57,818 nt of DNA from contig JANQBS010000247.1 in NCBI GenBank assembly GCA_033085395.1, positions 1-57,818 of the forward strand, in the 5' to 3' direction. Source of the DNA: Xanthoparmelia taractica. Taxonomy: Eukaryota; Ascomycota; Lecanoromycetes; Lecanorales; Parmeliaceae. This document shows positions 45,562-57,489 of the stretch, piece by piece; the stretch's first letter is position 1, and each line of letters opens with the position of its first letter. Made by a program: the position numbers and the translations under genes. The notes beneath the pieces were generated by a model. The model had not been told where the DNA came from. It was given only the letters and a program-made list of their open reading frames with translations, and searched no databases.

Positions 45562-48419
45562 AGAATTAATCGAGAAACTCGCTTTAGATTAATTAAAAGA
45601 AATTATCGTAGAAGTTAAAGATATTTCGACTATTATAAATTAAGTAAGAGCTATCTTTCTCTTCTATAGGAATTATATACGCTACGCGTATTAAAAAATA
45701 AAACTTCGAAGTTAATCGATTAGATCTAGGAAAATTTCTAGATCTCGAAGACTTTCTAAAAATTATAATATTATAATAGCTCGAATCTTATTCTCGAAGA
45801 TTAATATTTCTAATAAGTTGACTCGTTAATTTAATAACGTTATTTAAGAAAATTCTAAAAAGAACTTACTTAATAATAGCGAAGCACGGCTTTTTCGAAG
45901 TAATTAAAATAATTAATATAAGTAAGATTTATACTTTAAGAGAGTTTAGCTAAAAATAATAATATTATTTATAAATATATATATAAATTCTCGAAGAAAT
46001 CTAAGAATAATATTCGTCTATCTTTAAATATATAAGAATAAGTCTTTATAGCTTATAAGAGCTACGCTAAATTCTTTCTAATGACGATAATTAATAATAA
46101 TAAGCTTACTTCGATTAATTCGTTAAACGTTAAACTAATTAAATAGACTACGTTATTAATAATAAAAATATAGAAATAGTTTATTATAAGAGTAATAATA
46201 TTTGTCTAAAGAGATAGCGAATATTCGTTATTCTTAGTAATAGTATTAAGTTCTTAAATATTTATAATATATCTCTTTCTTTCTTAGAAAGTATTACGCT
46301 AAATTATAAAATAAGACTAGCTATAAGAAGTAGATTAAGTAGAAAAGCGCAATTTTTCTTACTACTATAGCTTATTAAATATCGCGTTAATTATTTTTCT
46401 ATTCTTATAGTTAAGAGAGTAGATCTTAAAAGACTTTACTTAAATACTAATCTTTATTAAAATTAATATTTATTATTCTTTCGAGAGATTAATAATACTT
46501 TTAATATTCGTAAAGATATTTTAAAATTCTATTATTATAATATTAAGAATAAGAAAGACGTCTTTCTTCTTATAAATAATTATATTATTTAAGAATACGT
46601 TCTTGAGATTAGAATTTACTATAATAACGTTTATAGCGAAAGTCTTAAATCGATCTAAGTTACGCTAGTTATAAGCTATTAGATTTATTAACTTATAAGA
46701 TATCTAATAATATCTATTCGCTGAGTATTTTATTACTCTATCTAATCTCGTATTCCTAGAAAGTATTATTAATTCTTTCGTAATATTTCTTGCTTATATA
46801 AATATTATAGAAGAATCGACGATATAAGTAAAGATATCTTCGTTAAGATCGAGATTATAATTAATTAGTAGCTCGAGTTTAAATAAAAAGTCTTAATTAT
46901 TAAAAAGCGTGCTTTAATAGCTAATTAATACGTTTATTATTAATTTTAATAGAAGCGTAATTATAAATTTTATCTTTTTAACTCGCTTAATCTAAAAATA
47001 AAACTTAATAATAATTTTAATAATAATCTTAAGATTTTAATAGCTTTCGATAATAGCTAATTAAAAAGTATAGTTTAAAAAAATCTATATAATATAAGAA
47101 TATTCGTTTCGATTAATATATTAACTTTTAAGTTCTCGATAAGATAAACTTTTATAGATATCTTAACAAGCGTCGAGATATTTTTCTTAAAGATTCTCGG
47201 AAAAAATAGATCTATAATTATAAATTTCGTAATATTAATAATTTTATTCTTATAATTACGTATCGAGATACATAAAGTCTATTTTTAAATTCGCTACTTA
47301 AAGTTAAGAAGTTCGAAAGTAAGTAAGATTCGATTCTTAAGCGTAATTAAGTATTTTAAATTAAGATAAATCTTATAATTTTTAGCTTCTAGCGAGAAGC
47401 GAGTATTCGTTTTAATATATTAATAATCTCGAAACGTAGTTTTTAAGTTCTACTTCGATAACGTTCAAGTAATAAACTTAATAATTCTCGGGTATACTTT
47501 CGTGATAGAGTTCGAGTCGATTATTACGAAAGTAATCGATAATAATTTCGAGATCTTTTATTAGTATTTTTACTTAAGATATTAAAAGAGCTTATTACGA
47601 GAATTAGAAATCTATTAATAGCGAAAATATAAATACTCGAGAAGAGATAAGAAATCGACGAAATTAATTTTTAAATTTATATTATTAAGATTATAAAAGC
47701 TATTAAGATAGCTATTCGAATTCTTATTTTCGAAATTAAGATTCTAATTATAATTATTATAAAAGCTATTTAAATCGTACGAGGAATTCTATTAAGATTT
47801 ATACTTTAAGAATTTCTCTATTTTCTTAATAAATACTTAATAGACTCGCTATAAGTAAGAAGTCTAATATAGAAATCTCTTAAATTAATATAAAGCTCGA
47901 TTAGTTATAATAGTAGTCTAATAATTATTATCGAGTCTAGGCTAAAAGAGCTAACGAGAAGCGTACGCGTTTTACTACTAAAAGTTCTAACTTAAATTAA
48001 TCGTAATTTAATGTTATATTAATAAAGTTAAAAATATTTATTAATCTCTTCGAGAATAAGTAGAATCGCTATTTTCATAAGAATAATTTTAATATTAATT
48101 ATAAGCTTGAAAGTTCTAAGAAGAAAAAGTAAAGTTCTATTATTAATTTATATTTCGAGATTCGAAATTTTAGAAGTTAGAATTCTAAAAATCTAAGTTT
48201 ATTAATCGTAGCGATATACTTCTTACTTAATTAAGATATTAATTAAGAATATCTCGATTCTAAGATTAATTTATTATACGCTAAATAATATATTAAGTAC
48301 TAAAATTATATTACTTCGTTATTCGAGAAGTCTTCGTTTATTATTAAGTCTTTCGTATATTTATAAAAATAAGAAATTTATTAAGTATAATTTAAGTAGT
48401 TAAAGAATTAATATTAAAC

Positions 48420-48946
48420 TAAAATATTATATCTAGATTATTCTAGATAATATTAAGCTAATTATAAATATTTTCGAGCTTTACTATCTTAGTAATTCTA
48501 ATAATAATTATTACGTATTTATAAAACTCTCGATATCTTATAATATCGTTAAATATATATTTCTTCTTAATAATAATAGTTATTCCGCTTACTTTAATAG
48601 ACTTAAATCTTTTAATTAAAGCACTACTTTATTCGTTAACGTCGTTTCCGTAACTTAGTAATCGCTTTTCGATATTCGCTAGCTAATATATATATTATTT
48701 AAATATCTTATTTCTTAGATAGATCTAAAGATTATTTTATAATAATTTTACTCTCTTAACTTTAATAACGTTCTTAATTCGATCGATAAAAATAATTATA
48801 TCTCGAAAGTATATCTTTTTCTCGATATATTTTATTCTCGAAGTAATATCGCTTGATTTTTCGTTATAAAACGAATTAAAGAATTTAACGTTGCTATTAA
48901 AAAAGCGTGAATTTTCGTTTTCGATAATAATATTTTCATTAGACAA
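48420..48946 (-). pseudogene. Decayed retrotransposon gag-like gene
   Basis: A minus-strand frame open from about 49,000 to 48,737 and continuing in the same frame through stops to 48,420 resembles the gag-like N-terminus common in Pezizomycotina retroelements. Landmarks are SRFFNSNVKFFNSFY, YFRDIIIFIDRIKNV, LLSYGNDVNE, LIKRFKS, and NLDIIF, each at the expected spacing. Stops fall where Trp or Gln codons are expected (for example before YIY and after NDVNE), as RIP produces. Neither LTRs nor the pol part of this element were found, so its superfamily is not settled; it would extend leftwards from here. Confidence 0.7.
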
Positions 48947-49204
48947 GTTAAGTACTTTTAATACTTCTAGATTATTAAAAGATTCTAAGAGATTTAATAC
49001 TTTAAGTAATACTAAGATATTTTAAAATAGATTTTAAAGTGCAATTTACTACTATTAAGAGAATTCGATATTTTATTATAATTAATTCGAGAAAGATATT
49101 TTCGAATTAATCGAATAATTATAAATAACTTTTTTAATTATACTTATAGAAGTATTTATAATAGAGAATAATTAAGATTTATTAAAAGATCTACTTAAGA
49201 AGTA

Positions 49205-49517
49205 ATAATTCTACGAGTCGAAAAGATCTGGAATGATCTGGAATATAAGATGTCGATACCATATCATAATATGATATAATATTAAGATTATATTATTTAA
49301 TTTTTATGGGATAGTCTGGGAGACGTGCTAATATCATGAAATAGTCTGGGAAATTTCTAATATATATAGAGATATCTCATGTTATATGTAGGGATATGGG
49401 AAATATACTATATATAGAAGAAGTTACTTTATATAGAATTATGCGAACGTATTCTAATTATTATTTTAATTATTACTTCACTTTATTATTACGTTATTAA
49501 GTATTCTAATTATTATT
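49205..49517. repeat. Less-degraded repeat fragment left of the gypsy LTR
   Basis: Contains two copies of ATAGTCTGGGA (about 49,310 and 49,343) and GATCTGGAATGATCTGGAAT, unusual for their retained TGG/CTG. TA plus CGAGTCGAAAAG at 49,212-49,225 resembles one end of the MITE family, but no partner end is found. It may be part of an LTR of another element. Confidence 0.35.
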
Positions 49518-49785
49518 TGTAAGGGATTGGTTCGCTGGCGCTTAGCAAGCGACCCTAATCAATATAAGAGACGTATCGTTAATACGATAATAAATTCTTT
49601 ATTAGGTACTAAGTTCTAATAGAACTAATTTCTAAGAAATATGAATATTCTAGAATATACGAAGAGAATATATAATCGTTAAGGTCTCGCCAAGGCCTTA
49701 GATTATAAATCTCACTATGATCTCGTAATAAATTTTAAACTCATAAGTAATCGACACTAATACGTATATAGCGCTAGATCTAATA
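49518..49785 (-). repeat. LTR of the gypsy element, left copy (3' LTR in element sense), 268 bp
   Basis: Plus strand begins TGTAAGGGATTGG and ends TCTAATA, a RIP-altered form of an original CA end. It keeps the TG terminus that the other copy has lost (TATAAGAGA). Shared blocks include TCGCTGGCGCTTA, AAGAGACGTAT and CACTAATACGTATATAGCGC-like stretches. Confidence 0.9.
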
Positions 49786-52504
49786 ATTATCTCCTCTTTT
49801 AAGTCTTAATTCTCAGATGCTATTTAATATAGTATTCTTATTACGTAATATAAAAAATCTTTAAACCTCGTGAAAAATAAGAAAAAGTACTCGCAAATAA
49901 CGTCGTTTTTATAATATTAACTTTAATTATTAGCAATAAAAGATACGCGTTATAAACGCGCGTTAGTGCTATTATACACACAATATTTATTAATTATAAT
50001 TAACTCGATTCTACTATATTAATCTTAACACGTAATACGAATTCTTTTATAATATAAGAATCTTAGTAGTGCTCTTCGAGTATTAATAGTTAACTTAATA
50101 TATTACGACTAGTTCTACTATTTATAAACTAGTAGTAACGTAATCGTTAAGTATACGTAGAAGACTTATTAAAAAACCTTAATCTCTTTAAATAATAATA
50201 AAAAAGAGTTCTTCTAATACGCTATTATCTTTATAGTATAAGATTAATATATTTATAGCAAACGATACATATTATTAATAGTTTATTGAAGAGTTTTTCT
50301 AGCTCTTTTTTTAGGCGCGTAGAAGAAGTTCTTCTATACGCGATATCGTTTCTATAACGCATACTACTACTATTCTAAAACATATATATTATGCGTTATT
50401 TATCCTAATTCTCAGCGGGCTATTATTAAATAATTAATAATCACGCTTCTACGTCTTTTTATAGAGTTATTTTAGCTTCTATAATAGAAGAGCGTAGAAT
50501 TAATTTATTATTTTATTAATAGCGATATCGACGATATGACAATTCGATTAATTAGAATTATTAGAAAAATTTTACTAATAATATATCGACGATAATATCG
50601 TGAATAATAATTATTAGCGTCTTTTAGTGTTAATAAATTTATCTTCGCTTTCTTAAAACTTTTCTCTTCTTTATAATATCTAATATATTTTTTATAAGTT
50701 CTTACTCTAACGCTATAATATCGCTTTTAAGTATATTAATATTAACGTGTTATTAGTTAACTTCTTATTATTATAACTTCTTCTATCTCTCTTTATTATA
50801 AGTATTATTAAATTTTCGCTAACGTTACGCTAATATTAATATATATTAACACTTAAAATAGCTTATATAATAATAATAATAACAAAAGTAAGTCTCTTGA
50901 CGCTTCGTTATCGTATACTAATATAAGATAGTATCTACTCTTTCTTGTTATCGATACTTTATCGATTTTAATAACGATTATATTAGAGATAAGTTTCTTC
51001 TTTATTCTTATTACAAGAGCGTTAAAAAGAGAATTCGAGATTACGTAAAAATTTTATCTTTTCTTTATGAAAAGATTAGAAAAGTTCTTCGTCGAATTCG
51101 TTGAGCCCTTAAAATTATAGCGTCGATAAATCGTAATCGAGCGTATATTAATCGTAAGATCACTTAGTTTCGCAAGAAATAGAGTTTAACTATAATTATT
51201 AATAATTAAGTAATTACTATTATTACGAATCTTTAACGCGATTTTTAGATCGCGAAGAAGAAATTTAAGATAACGTATAAGCGCGTTAAGAAGCTTAAGA
51301 ATTATAATAAACTTCTTTAAGAGAAGATAAATAATATAAACGTCTATAAAACGAAATTAAGAGAAATCGTTTTTAATAAGAGTAATATCGAATAAATAAG
51401 CTTCTCGAATAAAAATTCTCTTAAGAATTCTTTTCTCTCTAATAAGAATCTCGAATAAAAATTTTTAATTAATCGATCTCTATCGCTGCGATAGAGACTA
51501 TTTATTTCTTTTTATTATTTTAATATATAGCGAGCTAAGTAAACTTAATCGTATTCTTTCATAATACGTATTAAGCGTTTCTCTAATAAATTATATCTAT
51601 AGTAATATATATTCTAATTTAATACGATATATCTTTAATATAATATCACTTAAATAAATAATTAAATAATAAAATTTAATTATAAATCTTTTATTTAATT
51701 AAATAATTATATTAGTAAGTATAAAGAGTGCGTCTATAATTACTTAACATATTAAAATAGTTATTATATTTACTTTCGCTTTCGGCGCCTTCGCTTATTT
51801 AGTAACGATTATTAATTTAATTAAATAGCTTTCTTATCTAATACTTAATACTTTCGCTTATTAATCTCTCGCGCATTATAAATCTAAGTTAACTTATTAG
51901 CACACTTAAGTTCTTCGTCTAATAGTCACTAATTGTATTCTTCGTCTTAATTAATTCACTTAATCTTATATTAAACGTCTTCTCGCTTCTTAATCTTATT
52001 AATAATCTCTTCTATCTTTTATATCTTATTATTATCGATAAGCTTAAGAACTTATATAAAGAATTTCGTAACTTCGTTATAGTCGCGTAAATAATATAAT
52101 TTAAGTAACGATATATAAAAGATATTATAAATTCTATACGTGAAAGGTAATAATAAGCGATACGCTTATAACTTTATTTTATTTACGATTCGAAAAGATC
52201 TTATATACTTATAAATTAACTTCTTATTTAAACGTCTTTATTTTAGATTTTTAATTATTAATATTATTAAATTATCTACTTTATAGCTCTAAGATTAATG
52301 CGATTTATTATATTAATTAACTTAAGCTATAATAGCGCTATATAATCGCTTTATTATCTTATCTTTTAGTGTCTATAATTTTTTTATCTTTTTATTTATA
52401 GCGAGTATTCTTTTCTTAATAAAGTCGTTCTCGATCTTCTAGCGTATTTTCGAATAATATTTATATATTAAAAAGAATAATATCGTTTCGATAAATATAT
52501 ATTA

Positions 52505-53040
52505 ATTATTTATATATATAAACTCTATTATAGATAGTAGTTTAGTCTAATTAATTTGCTTCTTATTAGTAAACACGCGTAAATAGTATTTTAGTATCTA
52601 ATTTTAACGTTCGATTTAGTTGTTAGTTTAAAGATAAAAAACGATACTTAGATAACGCTTTATCTTCGAATAATAATAGATCGTTAATTAGAACTCGCTA
52701 ATAAACATCGAGTTTCTATTATTAATAATATTATTAAGCATTTCGTAGCGATAAATAATTTTAGTATAAAATACTTTCGCTAGCTTAGCGACGTCGATTT
52801 TAATAGTTATCGATAGATATCTAATTATTTTTATAAATCGATTTACTATAATTAGAATAGCGTTATAAATAACGTTCTTAAGCTTACTTAATAATAAGCT
52901 CGTGATAAAATCTATAGAAATTTTCTTTTATAATTTAATAATAATAAGAAGCGAGATTAACTTATTATAAAATCGATAGCGCGGCGTCTTAATATATTAA
53001 TATATATTGTAAGTCTTAACGTAGTTAATAACTTTCTTAA
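52505..53040 (-). pseudogene. Integrase fossil of the gypsy element
   Basis: Minus-strand translation through stops shows, in order: the zinc-binding region end YVKTYNI.QYIKTPRYR (52,973-53,038), the core segment MLNNIINNRNSMFISEF (about 52,690-52,745; canonical elements have SDR where NNR stands, so a catalytic Asp has become Asn), LSIVFYL-TNN-IER (the HPQTDGQTER block), and KLLSIIEFIYINN near 52,510. Each matches the expected order and spacing of Ty3/gypsy integrases. Not functional. Confidence 0.85.
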
Positions 53041-54179
53041 AATTTTTATTTTAATGATATTTTTAAGTAAGAAACTTATATATCTTCGTAGCGTTAAAGT
53101 ATCTCGCTAAAGAATTATTATAATACTTACTAATAAGTTTTTTTTATAAGATATTATTTTTAAATACGTAGAGACGATTATTATTTAATAATAGTCTCTT
53201 AAAATTTAAGATTTATATCTTATTACGCGTATAACGTCGCTTTATAGACGTATTTATATTAACTTAAAAAGAGCTTACTTAATTATTATAAAATTATAGC
53301 TTTTAAATTAGCGTTTTTATTAATCTTTACGAATCGTTATACGTAGTTTTAAATATAGTCTTAATCTTTTTTCTTGAAATAATTATTTAAATATTCGCGA
53401 CTCGCAGCGTAGACGTTATTATTAATATTACTTCTTTATCTCTTTATAATAGCTCGTCGCTAATTTAAAGAGTAAGTTTATTTTAAAGTATAAATAATAA
53501 TTTAATATTTAATAGCGATTAATTTTTATAATCTAATCGTCGCGACGACGTATCGATAGAATTTAATTTTTCTACTCGGTAAAAAATCTTAAAGTTATAA
53601 ATAATTAACTTTAGCGCTTAATAAGTCTATTTAAAATTAAGCTTCTTTTATTTTATAAATTTCTTGAGATTATTATAATTTAATTAAATCTTAATATAGT
53701 AAATACTATTTTCCAGATAGTAACGTTATTACTTTATCGCTATAACGATAGTAAGTAACTCTTAATCGTAAGTCTTATAATTTTATTCTATTAATATTAT
53801 CTTTCTAGAAAAAAACGCGACGAATCGCTAATAATCGTTATTATTCGATTATAAAAGTATAGCTCTTATATTAAAATTAAAGACATTAGTCTCTACGCGT
53901 TATTTTTTTTAAGAATCGTAATATTATAGAAATAACGCAATTGCAAAAGTATTACGTAGTTACTCGAAAGCTAACCTAGCGTTTTCTAGTCACTTAAACG
54001 ATTCTAATTTTTTATCGATTTTATTACTCTTAAGTAAATTAATAAGAGACGCTATAATAATAAAGTACTTAAAAATAAAGTGTTAATAAAAATTTATAAA
54101 ATCTAAGAAGACTTATATATCTCGATAGCTTCGCGGCGTTAATTATTCTCGAATCGTTGCTACGCGTTTTTAATTTATA

Positions 54180-54800
54180 GCTATATTATTAATAGTTATA
54201 ACGAATTCTAGAAACTCAACTAATTTAATATAAAATTAATATTTCTTTAAATTAATATATAGCTGAAACTAACGCAATCGCTTAAGCACTTGCTTAACGT
54301 ATTATTAATATTTCGTCGACTTAGCGCTATAGATTAGAATATTATTTAAATATATTATATATATAATATTTATAAGGTCGATAAGAACTCTATTAATATA
54401 AACTTAAAACGTAGCTAATATATTTATAAGATCGAAAGATATTATTAAGTATTTAAAATAATTATAGCGAGTGCGGAACGTAGTCTTTTACTTATCGCTC
54501 TTCTTAATATAAATTCTATAATAGATATTCTTAAGATTTAACTTTAAAAACACTTTAACGTTATATAAGCGATTTAACGTCTTAATAATTAAAGATAATA
54601 AATATTAATTCTTTATTATTATCGTATTTTAATCTCGATAATTCACGTAAAGACGTAATTTATTATCTTTCTTTGAAATAAAGAGAATAAAAACTTTAGC
54701 GAAGAAAGTTAAGTAACGAATTTAATCCTCATAAAGTAACTTCTTAAGATATCGTCTTAGCTTCGATAGCTTAATGTAAAATAGATTATAAAGAGATTTA
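54180..54800 (-). pseudogene. Reverse-transcriptase fossil of the gypsy element
   Basis: Minus-strand translation through stops gives the recognisable RT blocks: LYNLFYIKLSKLRRYLKKLL, KLRLYVNYRD, YLLSLIIKTLNRLYNVKVF, YYRIYIKKSDK-KTTFRTRYN, AYINRVL-like VYINRVLIDL, YLNNILIYS, YVKQVLKRLR and KLVEFLEFVIT. The catalytic YLDD now reads YLNN, both Asp codons changed by G-to-A. Stops replace the Trp of the KWKTTF block and the Gln of ATFQ. RNase H should follow leftwards but was not traced. Confidence 0.92.
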
Positions 54801-54827
54801 TAAAATAATTCTTTATTTTTCTTTATC

Positions 54828-55452
54828 TATTAGGCCGAGCCGTACGAGTACGTTGTATAGACTTCATATGGGCAAATAGGGTGCGTCTTCGTATGAAGCG
54901 CGGCACTCGAACCCATGAGTTATATTTTTAACCCTATGATATAATTAAAAAGCGCCCTCACAATAGTACCGCGCTTCGATTCGAGTTCAGCTCGGCTACA
55001 CTCGAACCAGGAACTTCGTGGGGTGCTAATTATTTTCGGGCGAAGCGCCGATCCGCAACATAAAAGCGGGGTCGTGGGTTCGATTCCGGCTTTGATTAAA
55101 AACTTCTGGACGAATTGACCCCGGGTTAGAAGAGTTTGATGTGGTCTAACTAAGGTGACCCGGGGATTTAATCCTCAGGGCCCTGGTAGCCCTGCCTTCA
55201 GGGGTCGTTTCGACATTGCTAAGGTTAGGATCCTAGGATCGCCAGCCCTACGGAGAGGGGTCTAGGGTTGCTAACGCTTGAGGTTGCCGGGGACGTCGCC
55301 CTAGAAGGGGGGATAATTGTTAGGCCGAGCCGTACGAGTACGTCGTATGGGCTTCATATGGGCAAATAGGGTGCGCCTTCGTATAAAGCGCGGCACCCGA
55401 ACCCATGAGTCATATTTTTGACCCTATAATACAATTGGAAAGCGCCCTCACA
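54828..55452 (+). mobile_element. TRIM-like miniature LTR element, copy C, 625 bp, nested in the gypsy element
   Basis: LTRs of 135 bp (54,828-54,962 and 55,318-55,452), internal region 355 bp. The polypurine tract AGAAGGGGGGATAAT abuts the 3' LTR start TGTTAGGC. Target duplication TTATC/TTATT (54,823-54,827 and 55,453-55,457) differs by one C-to-T. I count 13 differences between the LTRs, all transitions and no transversion. The internal region is much more GC-rich than the host element and contains GGGTTCGATTCC (about 55,075-55,087), close to a pol III B-box. There is no ORF. Being nested, it is younger than the gypsy insertion. Confidence 0.92.
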
Positions 55453-57221
55453 TTATTTTAATAGCATAATTTCTCTACTTAAACGTAGATAAGATTCTTA
55501 TTATATTATTAGAAAAGATATTCTTAAACTTTAGTAGTTTTCTTAAAAGCTCTGAGTTATTAATACTCTTCTATTCGTCTCGTATTATCGTAACGTATAC
55601 GATTACGAATATATTTAACTTTCACTTAATTTTCTAAGTAAATTTAATTGATTCTTTAATCTAAAGTTTCTTAATATTAATCTTAAATTATTACTACGTC
55701 GCCGTAGAGTTAAGCAAAATATGTAATTAATATAACGCGAGTATACTTAGTACGATATCGGGATCTTCTTAATCTACGACGTAAAATAGTGTATTATATT
55801 GTTGTTCTTAATTTTAGTTATCGACTATTTAATAATCTAGCTAATAAGCATTATAGTAATATATATCTTATTCGCTTAGCGCTTTCGTCTATAATAAGAT
55901 AGCGATATATAATTAAAGATCTTATTATATTACGAACTTTTACATAATTAAATTAATATACGTCTCGTAATCGAATAAAGCAATAAGTTATCTCTAATTA
56001 TTCTATAGCTTAATTTATTTCTTCGTAATAACAGAAGGAGTTATCTCTATTATTCGTTTTTCTTACTTCGCTTTAAAGACGCTTATAAAATCGATTTATT
56101 TTTTATTAATATCGCCGCGACGATAATAGTCGATTTATTTTTATTAAGATAATTCGATTTTAAATAACCTAATTTTTAATAATATTAGTAAACGCCAGAT
56201 ATTTTAAGATTAGAATTAGCGATCTTAGCTCTGCGTTTCTTACTCTCTTCTCGAATACGCGTAATCTTAACGCTATTCTTCGAAGTCGTATTAAACTTCG
56301 AAATTCGAGCTTTCAAGAATTTATCTTTATTAAATTCCTCGAATTACTTCGAATTAAAATCGTCGTTATTAAGGCGCGCGCGCTTTAAAATTATTTTCTA
56401 TATAATTATTATAGCAAGAATTTCTTTTCTCTACTTAAGTATATTATTAATATTAAAAGTCTTATTCTTTAGCTTAGATCGTAGCTTAATTAAAAAAAAA
56501 TTCGCTTAATACTTCTTCGTAAATAAGAATAAATAAATTTTTAGCTTTTTTAGATAGATCTTAAAGATTAAGATCTTTTAATCTTATTATTATTTCGTTA
56601 CTTCTTATTTTTTATAAATAAATAAGTGATAATTTATCGAATTTATAATTAAGTTAAATAAAAATAACTTAAAAAACTCGAAGATAACTCTCTTTAGTCT
56701 ATAGACTTAAAAGTACTTATATTACTACGTATTAAGATCGTCTTCTAAAAATTATATATAATAGATAACCTTAGCTTAATTAATAAGAAAATACTCGAGA
56801 CTTATAAGAAATCGAATTTCGACTTCGCGAAATTAGCGTAAATATTTCTCTTCACTACTATTTTTATAAGAACGTATTCTTTCGAGATAAAGTATTTTCG
56901 CTTTAATTAAAATATTTATTAAAGATAAAATAATAAATAAAATCGCTATCGCTTTAACGAGAGTTATAGAGAAGTTCGAATTACGTAGTACGTTATTATA
57001 TACTCGCAACTTAGTTAACTCTTATTTTAACTTTAGTCGATGATATTCTACTTTAACGTTTTTAAGACGTTTCTTTAAAATCGCTTAATTCTCTAAAATA
57101 AACCCTTAAAAACTAGCGTCGAAATTATATCGCTTTAAGATATATTTATTTCGATTTAATAAAGAGTTCGATATCGTAACGACGATAAATCTCTTTCTTT
57201 AAAAGATAGAGAAATTAGAAC

Positions 57222-57489
57222 TATAAGAGATTAATTCGCTGGCGCTTAATAAGCGACCCTAATTAATATAAGAGACGTATTATTAATACGATAATAATTT
57301 CTTTATTAGATACTAAGTTCTAGTAGAACTAATTTCTAAGAAATATAAATATTCTAGAGCATACGAAGAGAACATATAATCGCCAAGGTCTCGTCAAGGT
57401 CTTAGGTCATGAACCCCGCTATAACCCCGCAATAAACCCTGGACTTATAAGTAGTCGGCGCTAATACGTATATAGCGCTAGGCCTGATA
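57222..57489 (-). repeat. LTR of the gypsy element, right copy (5' LTR in element sense), 268 bp
   Basis: Aligns end to end with the left LTR. Its second half is less mutated (GAACCCCGCTATAACCCCGC), while its first part is more mutated than the left copy, so RIP hit the two LTRs unevenly. Confidence 0.9.

Larger units (their letters stand above)
49518..57489 (-). mobile_element. Full-length Ty3/gypsy LTR retrotransposon, RIP-inactivated, ~7.97 kb
   Basis: LTRs of exactly 268 bp (49,518-49,785 and 57,222-57,489) flank the body; the target duplication TTATT is perfect (49,513-49,517 and 57,490-57,494). Coding sense is the minus strand. The polypurine tract AAAAGAGGAGATAAT (complement of 49,786-49,800) abuts the left LTR, and the pol order going leftwards is reverse transcriptase (54.2-54.8 kb) then integrase (52.5-53.0 kb), the gypsy order. 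The LTRs differ almost only by transitions (one A/T transversion noted). Trp and Gln codons have become stops and catalytic Asp codons Asn, so no protein can be made. A TRIM copy (54,828-55,452) is inserted just upstream of the RT, so the original element was about 7.34 kb. Confidence 0.92.

Noticed and set aside
48737..48946. 69-codon ORF as a real gene in the AT-rich compartment
   Set aside because: Its sequence continues in frame through stops as a gag-like fossil; no ATG at the frame start (TTG).
55020..55110. Possible tRNA gene inside the TRIM internal region
   Set aside because: There is a B-box-like motif and a small stem, but T-stem and acceptor stem do not pair convincingly by eye, so it is not called as a tRNA.
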